Assembly: GCF_000801105.2 (NCBI RefSeq)
Contig: NC_079516.1
Span: 2,604,001 to 2,668,000 of the forward strand
Direction of reading: 5' to 3'
DNA length: 64,000 nt
DNA from: Raphanus sativus
Taxonomy: Eukaryota; Streptophyta; Magnoliopsida; Brassicales; Brassicaceae
In this document: one piece after another, positions 10,508 to 21,038 of the stretch
Layout of the letters: each line of letters opens with the position of its first letter
Position numbering within the stretch: the stretch's first letter is position 1
Notes under the pieces: model-generated
Told to the model about the DNA's origin: nothing
The model's input: only the letters and a program-made list of their open reading frames with translations
Databases searched by the model: none
Made by a program: the position numbers and the translations under genes

Positions 10508-11377
10508 AAAATAGAACAGTATATTTATGTAATACTAGTACTTTTGAGTAATGAAAACTAGACGAAGTTCCACTTTTCGGAAAAAAATATTTTATTTAGT
10601 CATTCATAGAAGTAAATTCCATTGATAAACTAAACTAAACTATAAACTAAACCCCAATAATAAACCCTGCTTCACCAAGTCATCGACTAACAGCGTAAAT
10701 TCATGAAGAGTTTCTGTAAATAAATTACTGAATTACCACGGTTAACTTTTGTTTTTTTTTCTTGTTTCACAATGATTGGTTAAAGTTATATAATTTTAGA
10801 ATAAAAGAATATTTGTCTCTATTAAGCTAAAGTCCGAACTAAACACATAATAGTTTTGGTTTAGTTAAAACCCAAGCTAAAACAAAACACTATTCGCCGT
10901 ATAATGCTTAAGCGGTTTCCTATTTTTTTATTAGTGGAGAGATTATATACACAGCTATTGTGCCCTTTTGTATATGAGTAATCAAATAATATTATATTGC
11001 AATTTTAACATTAATTTTTCATAAATATCTAAATATTCTTAAATTTTACATTTTTGTCATTCTTATAACAATGATATTTATAATGTCAAAACTCAAACTA
11101 GTTTTTAGTTTCTGCGATCCATATATGAATTTTGCTATTTTTGTTAATTTTATTTTTAGTTTTATTACAAAGGTATTCTATGTGTAATTGAGTTGCTTTG
11201 TTTAGCTCCCTACTGGTGATGTTACTTTGTGAGAAAGTATTTCCACAACAGGTTCGAGACGATTAGAAGAAATGATATGTTATTCTCTTTATAAACGATG
11301 ATTCTCATTGTATTTTGTATCTCTCTCTCCATCTCTCTCTCCTTTAAAACAACAGCATAGCCTAATCTGTGTCTTAA
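10508..11377. other. Intergenic region upstream of the neprosin gene
   Basis: AT-rich DNA with no supported gene. Around 10980-11090 it resembles bases 110-200, showing the upstream edge of the same duplication. A TATA-like 'tctttataaac' near 11285-11296, about 85 bases before the neprosin ATG, is a candidate promoter element. Confidence 0.5.
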
Positions 11378-12441
11378 ATGATTTTCAAAATGATAAAGTG
11401 CTACACGATGCTGCTGCTTCTGTTCATATATCTAGGACTAGTTGCAGCCCGACCTCTGTTGACAATCGAGGTAACCAAAATTATTTATTTTATTTTACAA
11501 CAAAATTTATATATCTTCTTACCAACCTGTTTAGTATTTTTTTGGTATTTCAAATGCTATTATTACTGACTTTTATTTACTTAATTTAATTGTAAGAGTT
11601 CTGATGGGGACATAATTGATTGCGTTGAAATACACGACCAGCCAGCTTTCACTAATCCCCTGCTAAAAAATCATAATATTCAGGTTAATTATTTAATCTT
11701 CTTTTTCTCGAATTTTTTTATATTAAGGATTATGGAATCCATATTTTGATTAAATCATAATATTTATTTTATTTTTTGTTTTAAATCAGAAAGCACCAAC
11801 CGCCAAATGGAATGTGATAAACAAAGTGAAAGGGAAAAAAGTATTGCAGGTTTGGAATCTAAATGGAACGTCTTGCCCCGACCAGACAGTTCCCATAAGA
11901 CGGAGCAGACCCGGGAACAGACACGTCGGGCAAAAAGTGCATGTCACTGACGCCCGAGTTCCCTATTATGCTGCCGAGAAGGGACACGAGGTACTATTAA
12001 AAATAAACTATAAATATTTAAATATATACAATTTAGTTTTGCTATTAACTTTACGTATTAATAATTTCATAGTATGCGATCGCATATACGCCAACCGCAC
12101 GACACACATATGGAGCACAGGCTACCATGAATATTTGGGAACCCATAGTCGAACCAGAATCAGATGAGTTCAGTCTCTCTCAGATCTGGCTAGTCGCCGG
12201 ACACTACAGCGGATCGGACCTAAACACAGTAGAGGCCGGATGGGAGGTTTTCACTCGTTTATCTTTCTGTATTTATCATAATTTATCGATACACAATTTG
12301 TTTGTTTTCTTTGAGATAAAATATCATAAAAATCAATAGACTTTTTTTTCTTATGATTAAAACGTATTTGTTTATTCTAATTTTTAGGTTTACCCGAACC
12401 ATTATCATGACAGCCAGCCACGACTTTTCGTTTATTGGACG
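11378..12441 (+). CDS. Neprosin-family (DUF4409 + DUF239) protein, 3' end missing
   Basis: Five in-frame exons can be read: 11378-11470, 11597-11683, 11790-11990, 12073-12246 and 12388-12441, all with GT-AG borders. Exon 1 encodes a hydrophobic signal peptide ([19 protein letters not shown]). Exon 2 encodes the neprosin activation-peptide signature ([16 protein letters not shown], then NPLLKNH). Exons 3-5 carry the peptidase-family landmarks [45 protein letters not shown] and PRLFVYWT. About 200 residues are present. The C-terminal part expected after YWT is lost at the assembly gap, beyond which is retrotransposon DNA. The family includes secreted glutamic-type prolyl endopeptidases. A later Met (residue 5) is an alternative start. 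Confidence 0.85.
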
Positions 12442-12474
12442 GTATATTAAATAATTTTATATATCAAAGTAACT

Positions 12475-12574
12475 NNNNNNNNNNNNNNNNNNNNNNNNNN
12501 NNNNNNNNNNNNNNNNNNNNNNNNNNNNNNNNNNNNNNNNNNNNNNNNNNNNNNNNNNNNNNNNNNNNNNNNNN
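12475..12574. other. Assembly gap (100 N)
   Basis: Exactly 100 N, the conventional placeholder for a gap of unknown size. It cuts the neprosin gene from whatever follows, so adjacency of the gene to the LTR element on the right is not proven. Confidence 0.99.
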
Positions 12575-14277
12575 GAGTTTTATGTATAATGGTTGATTGT
12601 ATCTTGAAAAAAAAAAAAGATGACAAAAATCATTACACAATTGATCTCGGACTAATCTCAAGAGATTAATGTTCACTTGTGATGACAACCTAGGATCCTG
12701 TTATTAAAGTGTGTCATGAGATCAAATTGTAATATCATCAAAGAGGAAATGGGTTTAGCCTATGAACTAAGATGAGGTTTGGCGGTAACTCTACTTATCA
12801 GATTGGAGATCCCAAAGAAATAGGTTCAAGGAGAAAACTAAGTCAAACTAAGTCTGCCCAAAGCACTGTAAGACTTCGGTCTATACCCAGTTCCTAGGAT
12901 GATTAAACAGTGCTACATGTAAGGAATAGAGGATACATTTGCTTTTAATGATTTGTGCCAATGTTTTTGAGATATGAATGGAGTAGTACATGATACTCCT
13001 CTAAACAAATAATGGCCATCACCTTGTGGGTGTGAAATGGGGCCGTTTCTAGGAGAATAAAATGACTATATTCTCTAAAGTTCACTCATGATTACCAGGA
13101 ATGTTCACGGCCAAAATGAACACAATAGAGAAATTGGTTTTGTGAGAGAATGAAACTGTGTTTTTGGCTATTGTCTAGGTTTACACCAAAGCCCGGGAGG
13201 TTCAAGACATCATGGCCACCTCCTGGCCAAGTAAATCCGATAGCTATTAACAATGACTGGTTCAAGGCTGAAAAATTGCTACCAACTCATCATGCAGTGA
13301 ATTTCTCGTTTGTACTCTCAAAAGTCCTTAGTTGAGTCTTGTCGAGTCTTGTCTAGGAAGTCAAGTCTGTCGAGTCGTCTAGTGTCTAGAGTCATTTCTA
13401 TTCATGTGGGGGATTGTTGGAACTCGTTTTTTGACGAGATGGTTTTAAACCATTTTCGGTAAGTTTCCGGATGAAGACGTTCATCAGGATAACTGAATGT
13501 TTGACAAACACTATGAAGTAGTTTATTCATATGTCAAAAATAGAGTTCATTTGAATGAGAAATAGAGTAATAAAATGTGTGACTTAAATGTACACATTGG
13601 ATATTGGGTTTGAATTTGGATTTAAATATATTAGATAGACTTGTGTCTAATAACTTATGGTTTAAATCATATTCATGTTATCTTTTATATTTGTTTAAAT
13701 ATAAAAGTGTAAACCCACAGCAAAACAAATTAGCTTTGATTGGTCAAAGATATTAATATATTTGCTAGTAAGTTACAGTCAAGAGGTCAATGAAAATATG
13801 TTTTTCATAATGATAATTGATGTGGCTTAATGCTCCATAACACCACTTACGTTTGACTTGGTAAAACCATAACGTAACGGTTTGTCATAATTGTGTGACT
13901 TATGACTCTCATTCTTTTGTTTCTATTTAAAGGTGCTTGTCATTATAGAAAAGTGAGATATGATGTATAAGATCGAAAAATGCTCCCACTTGAATATTTC
14001 TTTTATTTTATTTTGTGTCTGAGAGTACAACACAAAACTAGTTTCGCCAGGCTTCTGATAGAGTGACGCAAATTCAGAAGATTGTTTGCAGTTATATCCT
14101 GGGACTCATTACGTTATCGAACCGTCGCACTACGGGACGTATTTTGAGTTAAGGAAAGAGATAATATCTCGCCTCTGCAGTTGTATCATCCTTTTTTCTT
14201 AATCTTTGGTATAATTTTATCAATTTTATTCTTTACAATATTCAGTAATCCGTAGTTTATAAAATACGGTTCTATCA
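12575..14277 (+). mobile_element. LTR retrotransposon, 3' internal end plus 3' LTR
   Basis: A purine-rich tract (gtgggggat, 13406-13414) is followed by TGTTGGAACTC. This is the standard polypurine-tract/3'-LTR junction of many plant Copia-type elements. The 5' portion of the element and any polyprotein are absent, lost at the gap. The ~830 bases of internal DNA before the tract contain no long frame. Superfamily assignment is inferred from the LTR start only. Confidence 0.65.
13415..14277 (+). repeat. Candidate 3' LTR (TG...CA)
   Basis: Begins TGTTGG after the purine tract and can end at ...ctatCA (14277), about 860 bp. A 'ttctatttaaagg' motif at 13921-13933 is a plausible LTR TATA box. The right boundary is uncertain because the paired 5' LTR is not in the window. 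Confidence 0.55.
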
Positions 14278-14547
14278 TACTAATCTTATGATTTATTAAG
14301 CTTAATATCGTGTTATAAAGTTATTAATCTTATGATTTATTAACGCTCATTCATGGATATTCCAGTATAACAAATCAAGTTGCAAACAGATATATACGTA
14401 AGAAGATGTCAAATTTGTTATACAGATAGAAAAAGATATCAGTTAGACAAAACAATAGGACAGCTAAACAAAATAGCCTCATGATTTAAACTCTATTCAA
14501 AATTCAAAACATAATCAACCTTAAGATCATACCAACGAACAAATTTT

Positions 14548-14946
14548 TTTTGACTAAAGGCTTTCGATTAAAAACATAAAACATTACAAGGTAAGACTAT
14601 AAAATCTTAAGTTTGATAAAGTTTGCATGAAACAGTTCATGATAAGATAAGTCTCAAACCTAAGGATTAGGCAGAAACTAGAAAAAACCAAAGAAATGAG
14701 AAAAAGTAGCTAACGAGAAGAACTACGACCATGTCGGCCACGTTTACCTCTCCCTTTTACTGTTTTCCATTCGAAGTCTTGAAATTTGATAGGAGGTCTT
14801 GTGTCTTTTCCATCCCTTGTCAAGCTGAAAGAGCTCCTATGCTCCAATTTAACTTCATCCACCGTTTCTAACACAGTAAAACGAGAAGGACTCTCAAATT
14901 CACTAACTTGAAGTGATGTGGTTAAAGGATCAACAATGGTTAAAGG
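14548..14946 (-). mobile_element. Short retroposon (~0.4 kb) with 17-bp target-site duplication
   Basis: The repeat accaacgaacaaatttt is found at 14531-14547 and 14947-14963, flanking the insert. A short poly(T) at the left end gives minus-strand orientation. The matching position of the left segment copy lacks it. The content is the 3' end of some transcript, with the small frame described in the next entry. Confidence 0.85.
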
Positions 14947-14958
14947 ACCAACGAACAA
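14710..14958 (-). pseudogene. Retroposed C-terminal ORF fragment, LINE ORF1-like tail
   Basis: An 82-codon frame ends KTVKGRGKRGRHGRSSSR. Its first codons derive from the target-site duplication, so the Met is accidental and the source protein is 5'-truncated. The pattern 'SRFTVLETVDEV...EWKTVKGRGKRGR' resembles the basic C-terminus of plant LINE ORF1 proteins (an SRFxxL block and a W-x-x-V-x-G-R basic tail). That resemblance is by eye; the source gene is not identified. Confidence 0.5.
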
Positions 14959-15267
14959 ATTTTCACCACATATTTTAACATATTCTCTTAATTAAGATTA
15001 TTAACTAGGATGTAACACAATTCCCAAATTACGATCAAATGTAATCAATATTGATTAATTTTCTTAAGATCATTAGGATCTAAAGTAATTTTAAAACTAT
15101 GTCTGATGTAAAGAAAGTTAACGACCAGATAGTGATGATGCATATCTTTTTTCTTTTCTGTAAAATTATTAATAATAAACAATAATAACTGAAATTTAGT
15201 GGACTGTATTCATGTCTCTCTTCCATACAGAATTGACGCGTAATGTACTCAGAACAATTATTTTGTA

Positions 15268-15345
15268 TATACATGATCCTGAACCTAAAGCATTTTGGCT
15301 AGAAATGGAAACAAAAAGAGAAAACATTGCTAAGTTTTGTGTGAA
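15268..15345 (-). pseudogene. Defensin-like exon 1 relic
   Basis: The minus strand here resembles exon 1 of the DEFL family found at 16.9, 42.1 and 44.6 kb: a conserved run with 'ttggctagaaatggaaac' and 'aaaacattgctaagtttt'. The position of the start codon reads AAG and the signal-peptide core is shortened. No second exon is recognisable, so this is a dead fragment. Upstream, the array-type flank 'acagaactcgaataagc' is retained at 15408-15424. Confidence 0.5.
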
Positions 15346-16529
15346 ACCCTTATTACTTTTTCGATTTTTATAAGTCTATTGGAAAAAATAAAACGTTATG
15401 TAATGGTACAGAACTCGAATAAGCTTTACTATAGATCTTAAAAATTTTGTACCATTTTTCTATCAATTCTTGCTCTAAATAGTTGTTACAATATTATATA
15501 TTGGGTTGACCATAGATACTAAATACAACATTGAGAAACGGAGGGGAAAACATATTATTTACAGTACTTCCAAAAATTCAATAATGTTCACAAATAATAA
15601 CGATTTCAGTTTTTTTTTATGATTAGCCATTTATATTTGTGTTTTCCTTATGTTAAAAGGTATTAATTATTTTTTTCAAAAAGTATTAATTATTTTTTAC
15701 AAAATTAAATTTAGGATAAAACCAAATTGAATAAATATTATTACTTCTTTTTATGTTTATCATATTTTGGTGTATATATGATGGGATATATGACTTGGTG
15801 CAAATTTATGGATTGTATATATATATATATATATAGTCAAAGTTGTCAAAATAAAAACAGTATATGGTCAAATATTATTTTTTTGTAAAGATATGGTCAA
15901 ATATTGTTTTTCTTACTTTATTCACTTTAAAACACTAATAGGTTTATATACATTAATAAAACTCAAAATGATATCTAGTCAAATCTTATATAAATTAGAT
16001 ACAAAATTATGGCATGTACTTTATTACTAGTTTTTTTGTCTCTTAAATACTTTATATTCTACAAATTCAGCAGCCAAATTTTAAGTTGCAGTTTGGTGTA
16101 TGGTATCACCGTATCAAGTAAAAATTTAGCAGAAGTTATATAAACTTCAGGTAAGTAGTGACCTTGGGTTACACTATCAGAAATACATTACATGATTTAG
16201 AATTTTGTTCAATGTAATGCTTCTTCTTAAAAAAAGCTAGTGGAAGTGGAACAAATCATACATAACTTTTTGGTTAACATATGGCTGTTTTATCCATTCT
16301 CATACAGTTTTTTTTTCTGGTCAATTTTCTGTCATTACCTTATAGATTCCACTAGCATATGTTACTGGTTAACTATAATTGATTTTTTGGTCGAGCCAAG
16401 CGGAGTTCCGGTTTTATACCACTAGTCTCGATTGTGGCTTTTACGATAGGAAAGCAAATGATATGATGATAAGTATTATTCCATTAATATCTTTAGCACA
16501 CACGCTTCATACATGAGGTTTAATTAATT

Positions 16530-16871
16530 TTAGGCATTGTCGCAACAACAAAATCCCAGAACACAATTCCCGTCTCCGGAATTAGATGACTTATAGTCAA
16601 TAGACTCAATACTGGCATACTGCATTCATAGGGTCCATATGTTCTCGTAAATTTGTTAAAACATCGTGTTCTCATCACTGAACGTAAACACACACCCATG
16701 TCATACATCCATTGTGAACATATTTTTGATAAAAAAAATCTAATCAACAGCAATATCTATTAAAATATACGTAAGTACCTGATCTTGAACCCAAAACATT
16801 TTGGCTAGACATGGAAACAACCAATATAGCAACAAGAAAAAAAACATTGCAAAGTTTTTTGTGAAACTCAT
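16530..16871 (-). pseudogene. Defensin-like (DEFL) pseudogene
   Basis: Two-exon structure as in the intact copy at 44.3-44.6 kb: exon 1 16871-16779, donor at 16778-16777, acceptor at 16679-16678, exon 2 from 16677. Exon 1 has two extra bases in the poly(T) run, which shifts the signal peptide out of frame. In exon 2 the second conserved cysteine codon TGT is TTT, and the stretch after YGPYEC is rearranged, so the C-terminal cysteines are out of frame although the DNA encoding them (ggaattgtgttctggg) is still visible. The locus is not functional. Confidence 0.75.
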
Positions 16872-16948
16872 TTTGCTTTTCTGTTATTATAAGTCGATTG
16901 AAGAAAATAAGATGTTAATTATGTAATATTACATAACTCGTATAAGCC

Positions 16949-17010
16949 TTTTTTTTTATGACTCTGGTATCCCAACACTCTCGAAAGAGCATCCGGTTAG
17001 CGCCTATAGA
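16949..17010 (-). mobile_element. Small insertion with poly(T), retroposon-like fragment
   Basis: Sister repeats read 'aagccttatttatagatctcg' continuously (for example at 44707-44727). Here ~55 bases starting with a T run and containing 'ggtatcccaacactctcgaa' lie between 'aagcc' and 'tatagatctcg'. The left T run suggests a minus-strand retroposed fragment, perhaps a SINE 3' end. A clear target duplication is not visible beyond 'gcct'. Confidence 0.4.
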
Positions 17011-17866
17011 TCTCGAATTTTTTTTTGTACAAATTTTCTATTCAACTCTTGTCATAAAAAGTTTATTTTTTTTTTAATTTATGTCAACAATATTATATTT
17101 TATTATTTTGAGTTGACTGTAAGAGCATTACCATGACTATAGAACGGGGGATCTAAAACATTTTAGGTTGACAATGAATTAACTATAAAATAAAAGTAAA
17201 GTATAAAAAGAAAAGATATAATAATATCTTATTTGAGATATCATTTAATTTCTCTCAGATCTAATACTATAAAGAAGAGCTACTCTCTTCTCTTGAGGTG
17301 CCACGTCATCAAATAGATTATCCTGTGCGTGACATGTGTCCCGCCTTACTTAAACGCTGCGCATCATTAACTCATTTCGTTCGTTCTGATTTGGGCTTTA
17401 TTCCATTAAACTGATAAGTCGATGTGTTTTGGGCTTCGAGTTATGTCTTCGCCGTGTCTTCTTCTCTTGGATACTCCGCCGTCACAATCAAAATTCGTAG
17501 ACACCGCCGTGCTCACTATCTCCACCAATTTTATGTAGATCGATTGTTATCAGAGCATATCATGTTGGAATCCATCATCTGTTTCTTATCATCAATCTTC
17601 CTTCTTACCGACAACAGAAATCTGAAGACGTTACGGAATTTGGCTGATTTCAAGCGTCATCTTGGAACCGTCATCTTTAAAGCACTCATTAACAATCCCT
17701 CCTCAATTACTTCCTTTCTGTGCATCCTTGACTATAAATAGGTAAGCCCCATCCTGCGAAATTCATCATCTCAATCATAAGCTTCTCGAAATTTGAGAGA
17801 TGATTTTGGTTTCATTTGTTGATTTTGTTTCTGTCTGTTGATGTATTGCAGGCGACCCTTATGCAA

Positions 17867-18165
17867 GCCATTGTCACCGTCACCGTCAAGCGGACAGTTC
17901 AGAATCGTCAGCTGCAGATTTGGTCATTAAGGCGTTGAAAGAGCCGAAGAGAGACCGTAAAAATAGTTAAGAACGTTACGCACAAGACTACTAGAGTAAG
18001 ATTCTCTTCAATTATTTTATTGAGATTGAGGATGAGGCATAAATCTGTTGCGATATAGCTGAGTGGACAGTTAGGGAGATTTTGGAAACATGTGTCGTTG
18101 TTGGATGCACCGTTGATGGTAATGATCCGAAGGTTCTTTTGCAGGATATTCAAGAAGGTGAGATC
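17867..18165 (+). pseudogene. Captured ribosomal protein L12 (uL11) fragment inside the Helitron
   Basis: Broken plus-strand reading frames give RPL12-like pieces in the correct order: VTVTVKRTVQNRQ, then SAADLVIKALKEPKRDRK, and after a degenerate stretch [20 protein letters not shown] and [16 protein letters not shown]. These match the middle and C-terminal part of cytosolic 60S RPL12, including the hallmark 'SVGCTVDGKDPK' region. The N-terminal third is missing, and frameshifts and stops separate the blocks, so no protein is made. Gene-fragment capture is typical of plant Helitrons. The assignment rests on eye recognition of a highly conserved family. Confidence 0.85.
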
Positions 18166-19944
18166 AGTATTCATGGTTACCAAGGTGAAAAACGCACCCA
18201 GAAAAAAAGATTTTATGGGAGTTGAAAAGATGATATCTTCTCTTCTTTCATTTTTATATAGGGTGAGCTGTTAAGTTTCTTCACTCAGAATGACTCAATT
18301 TTTTATTACGGTTGTATTGCGTTCCTTCTGCTTAACAATACCGATCGAAAGTTATATAGATTTCTTTTATAGCATTGTTTTTCTCTTGCTCTCACATTTA
18401 AGCCTTCTCCCGTAATGATGCTACTAATTTCTTTCTCCAGTGAACTAATATGATATAATGTGAGGTGAGTCTTATTTTCTTCTCCTCTTCTTTCCACAGA
18501 TCTTATTTTATATAAGATCTTAGATACCCATTAAAATACTTGGATTACATTTTTTCTTTTGTTTTTTGTTTTTTTTTTTTTTTTTTTGAACTGACCAAAC
18601 TGTCTTTATTTGGTTTTTGTGTAAAGCTTTTGTACACTGAGAAAACGTTGATGTAGTTCGAGAAAAGGAGTAGCAGAGCTAAGGGTCTGACCTTCCACCC
18701 CAAAAAAACCAAGAAATCTCGCCAGTTTCTCAGAGGTGTCATCCAGCAATGTTATTATCTAATGGGTTCTTTTGTTTTTACTCCACAGCTTTTCTTCCTC
18801 TCAACAGGTAAGATAGGAAATCTATTTACATGAAAAAACTGCACTCTATGGAGCTTTACTGGATTTTTTATGATAGATAGTCCTCCACTCAAATCATTGT
18901 AAAAAGATTATGCTTACGTTCATATGTATGTGTTGAATATATGAATGATCTTCTGGATTCACTAAGTTGTTGAGATACATATATATTTTTATTTTGTTCA
19001 TGATTACTGTTATGTTTTTGATTAATTTGTGAACTCAAATTTGTGGAGACGTTTGAAAAAGAATCTGGTTTATTTCAGGCTGGAATCTTTGAGAAAATGT
19101 TAAAGAAATGTTAGCCAGGTACTAAATCACGCAAGCCCATTGATTAGATCCCTCACAGCTTTACATTGAGATATCATATACTTAGAGAATCTGCGAAATT
19201 ATATTATTCAATTCATAAGATTCTTCGTATAAGGTGTGTCAGTGTGTAAATAGAAGATTGTTGTCTATGTCCCCACTTTGTAATAAGATAATGTTGTTTT
19301 TGTCTGGATGATTGGATCTTGCCTCTTCACAGTTTAAATTTTTAAAATATCCTCTGTAATTCATAAGCATCTCTGCTATTGATCATGCAATGATCGATTA
19401 TGAATTTAATGGCTCTCTGACGCTGTGGGGAAAACACGTAGCAGTTGAGTAGATTTTGAGGTTATATGATTTACAAATGAAAAAGTAGTTTGCTCAATAC
19501 AACAAATACATAGATGTATCCAAGTAGCCATAAATAAAGAAGAAAACCTTAGCTTATATATAAAGATGTAGCCTGCTTTTAGATACTCTCAACTCCCATA
19601 TTTCTCTATTCAAACGCAACTGCTAAGTTGTTCCTATCCTCCTCATTGAAGTGTCTTTACATATAATACAGATTCTTCTCTTATAATTTTCTTAAGGATC
19701 CTCACAACAGAGATCCAATTCTTCATGTATGTTCCTAGAATTGTTAGGTCAACCCAAAGTAGTTATACTTCTTTTTCACCATTTCCAAATCCTAACCAAG
19801 TTTTAAGTACATAACCGTAATTGTGAATCATTACTATTAAGTACATACCATAATTATATACATAATAAAACCATGTAAATAATTTCCTTACCTGAATCTT
19901 ATAAAATCGAAATAATATAATCACTAATTATACCTTCAGAACTA

Positions 19945-20621
19945 GGGCTGGGCAAAAAATCCGAATCCAAAAAACCGAACCGAACCCGATCCGAAAAAGT
20001 AGTACCGAACCCGAACCGAAATTGATTAAATATCCGAACGGGTTCAAAATTTCGGTATTTAAAGAACCGAAACCGAACCCGATCCGAACCGAAATATTTT
20101 GGGTACCCGAATGTATCCGAAATAAATTTATATACTTAAATATATACATTATTTTTATATATAATGTATATTAAAAATATTAAAAATATATAAGATACCT
20201 TTAAGTTTTCCAGAATACTCAGAAAATATATGCAAATAGTCAAAAGTAAATATTTAAAATAGCTAAAGTATACTGAAAACACCAAAATAGTTAAATTTCT
20301 ATTGATTTTTTATCCAAATATTCAAAGAAAACCATTTTATATGTTAAATTAAGGTATTTTGACATATATGTTATGAAAATTTATATGTAATATATTATCT
20401 TTCTTATAGATTTTGAAAATTTAAAGTATATAATGAATTTTGAAAATTTGAAAACATTTTAAATGGATTATCCGAACCCGAACCGAACCCGCAAAGATCC
20501 GAACCGAACCCGAACCGAAATTTAGAAATATCCGAATGGAGCTGAAATCTTTGACCCCGAAAACCCGAAACCCGAATAGACTGAACCGAAACCCGAATGG
20601 ATACCCGAACGTCCAACCCTA
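19945..20621. mobile_element. MITE with CCGAAC-rich ends, nested in the Helitron
   Basis: Flanked by the 10-bp direct repeat ttcagaacta at 19935-19944 and 20622-20631. The ends form short inverted repeats: gggctgggc on the left, gtccaaccc near the right. Both arms are filled with degenerate CCGAACC/CCCGAA motifs; the middle is AT-rich. A 9-10 bp target duplication and short TIRs suggest a Mutator-like MITE, but the superfamily is not proven. No coding capacity is seen. Confidence 0.7.
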
Positions 20622-21011
20622 TTCAGAACTAAACAATAACATTTGTTTTAAAAAGTCCTTTTTATTTTGGATGATGATATGGTTTATTGACAATTTTAAA
20701 ATATGTAAATCTTTAAACAGTAGTTTGCTATGATTTAAGTTGATTAAAATGATAGATAAAGTTTACTTTTTCATAATTTAAACAATAGATTTCAAAGAGA
20801 ATGTAAAATATAAAATAATTATTAACAATATAAAAGAGAAACAACTTACATGTTGAATCTCAACCACAATTCTGAATAATAAGTATTAAAATATAAAATA
20901 ATAACACAATAAAAATGATTTTTTATTAGTTAGATAAAAATTAATTTTTAATAAAAATAACAAAACTGAATAATAAATATATCTTAAAATTACTTTCAAT
21001 TTGATTTACTT

Positions 21012-21028
21012 CCCGCCCGTAGGGCGGG
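21012..21028 (+). repeat. Helitron 3' terminal hairpin
   Basis: cccgccc-gta-gggcggg forms a perfect 7-bp stem six bases before the terminal CTAG. It is the rolling-circle termination signal of the element. Confidence 0.9.
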
Positions 21029-21038
21029 TGTACCCTAG

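Larger units (their letters stand above)
14290..15180. repeat. Right copy of the duplicated non-coding segment
   Basis: Matches about 1830-3345 (see that entry) and contains its own retroposon at 14548-14946. The sequence 'cttaattaagattattaact' at 14989-15008 corresponds to 3135-3154 of the left copy. This copy lacks the full-length LINE and so provides the inferred empty site for it. Confidence 0.75.
15346..17259. repeat. Diverged unit of the DEFL-bearing repeat family
   Basis: This region shares long blocks with the tandem array at 40-45.8 kb, for example 'gttgactgtaagag', 'ctctcagat' and the whole DEFL locus. It is more diverged than the array units are from one another. A (TA)n run lies at about 15811-15833. 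The unit is interrupted at 17259/17260 by the Helitron and resumes at 21039. Confidence 0.7.
17260..21038 (+). mobile_element. Helitron (non-autonomous), copy 1, with exact termini
   Basis: The element begins TCTAATACTATAAAG directly after an A. It ends with a GC-rich hairpin (21012-21028) followed by CTAG (21035-21038) and then T. This is the A|TC...CTRR|T arrangement of Helitrons. Removing it restores ctcagA|TACTCTATATACA, which is the actual sequence of sister repeats at about 42450-42466 and 44952-44968, so the empty site is documented within the window. No Rep/helicase is encoded, so it is non-autonomous. It carries a captured RPL12 fragment and a nested MITE. A near-identical copy starts at 31106. 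Confidence 0.93.

Noticed and set aside
15180..15274. Possible second exon of the DEFL relic, from a minus-strand frame with two cysteines
   Set aside because: It does not align with the conserved YGPYEC...GNC...CCC exon of the other copies.
17424..17741. 105-codon frame in the Helitron, repeated identically in copy 2
   Set aside because: Present twice only because the Helitron is duplicated. No family is recognised, and it probably belongs to non-coding captured DNA.
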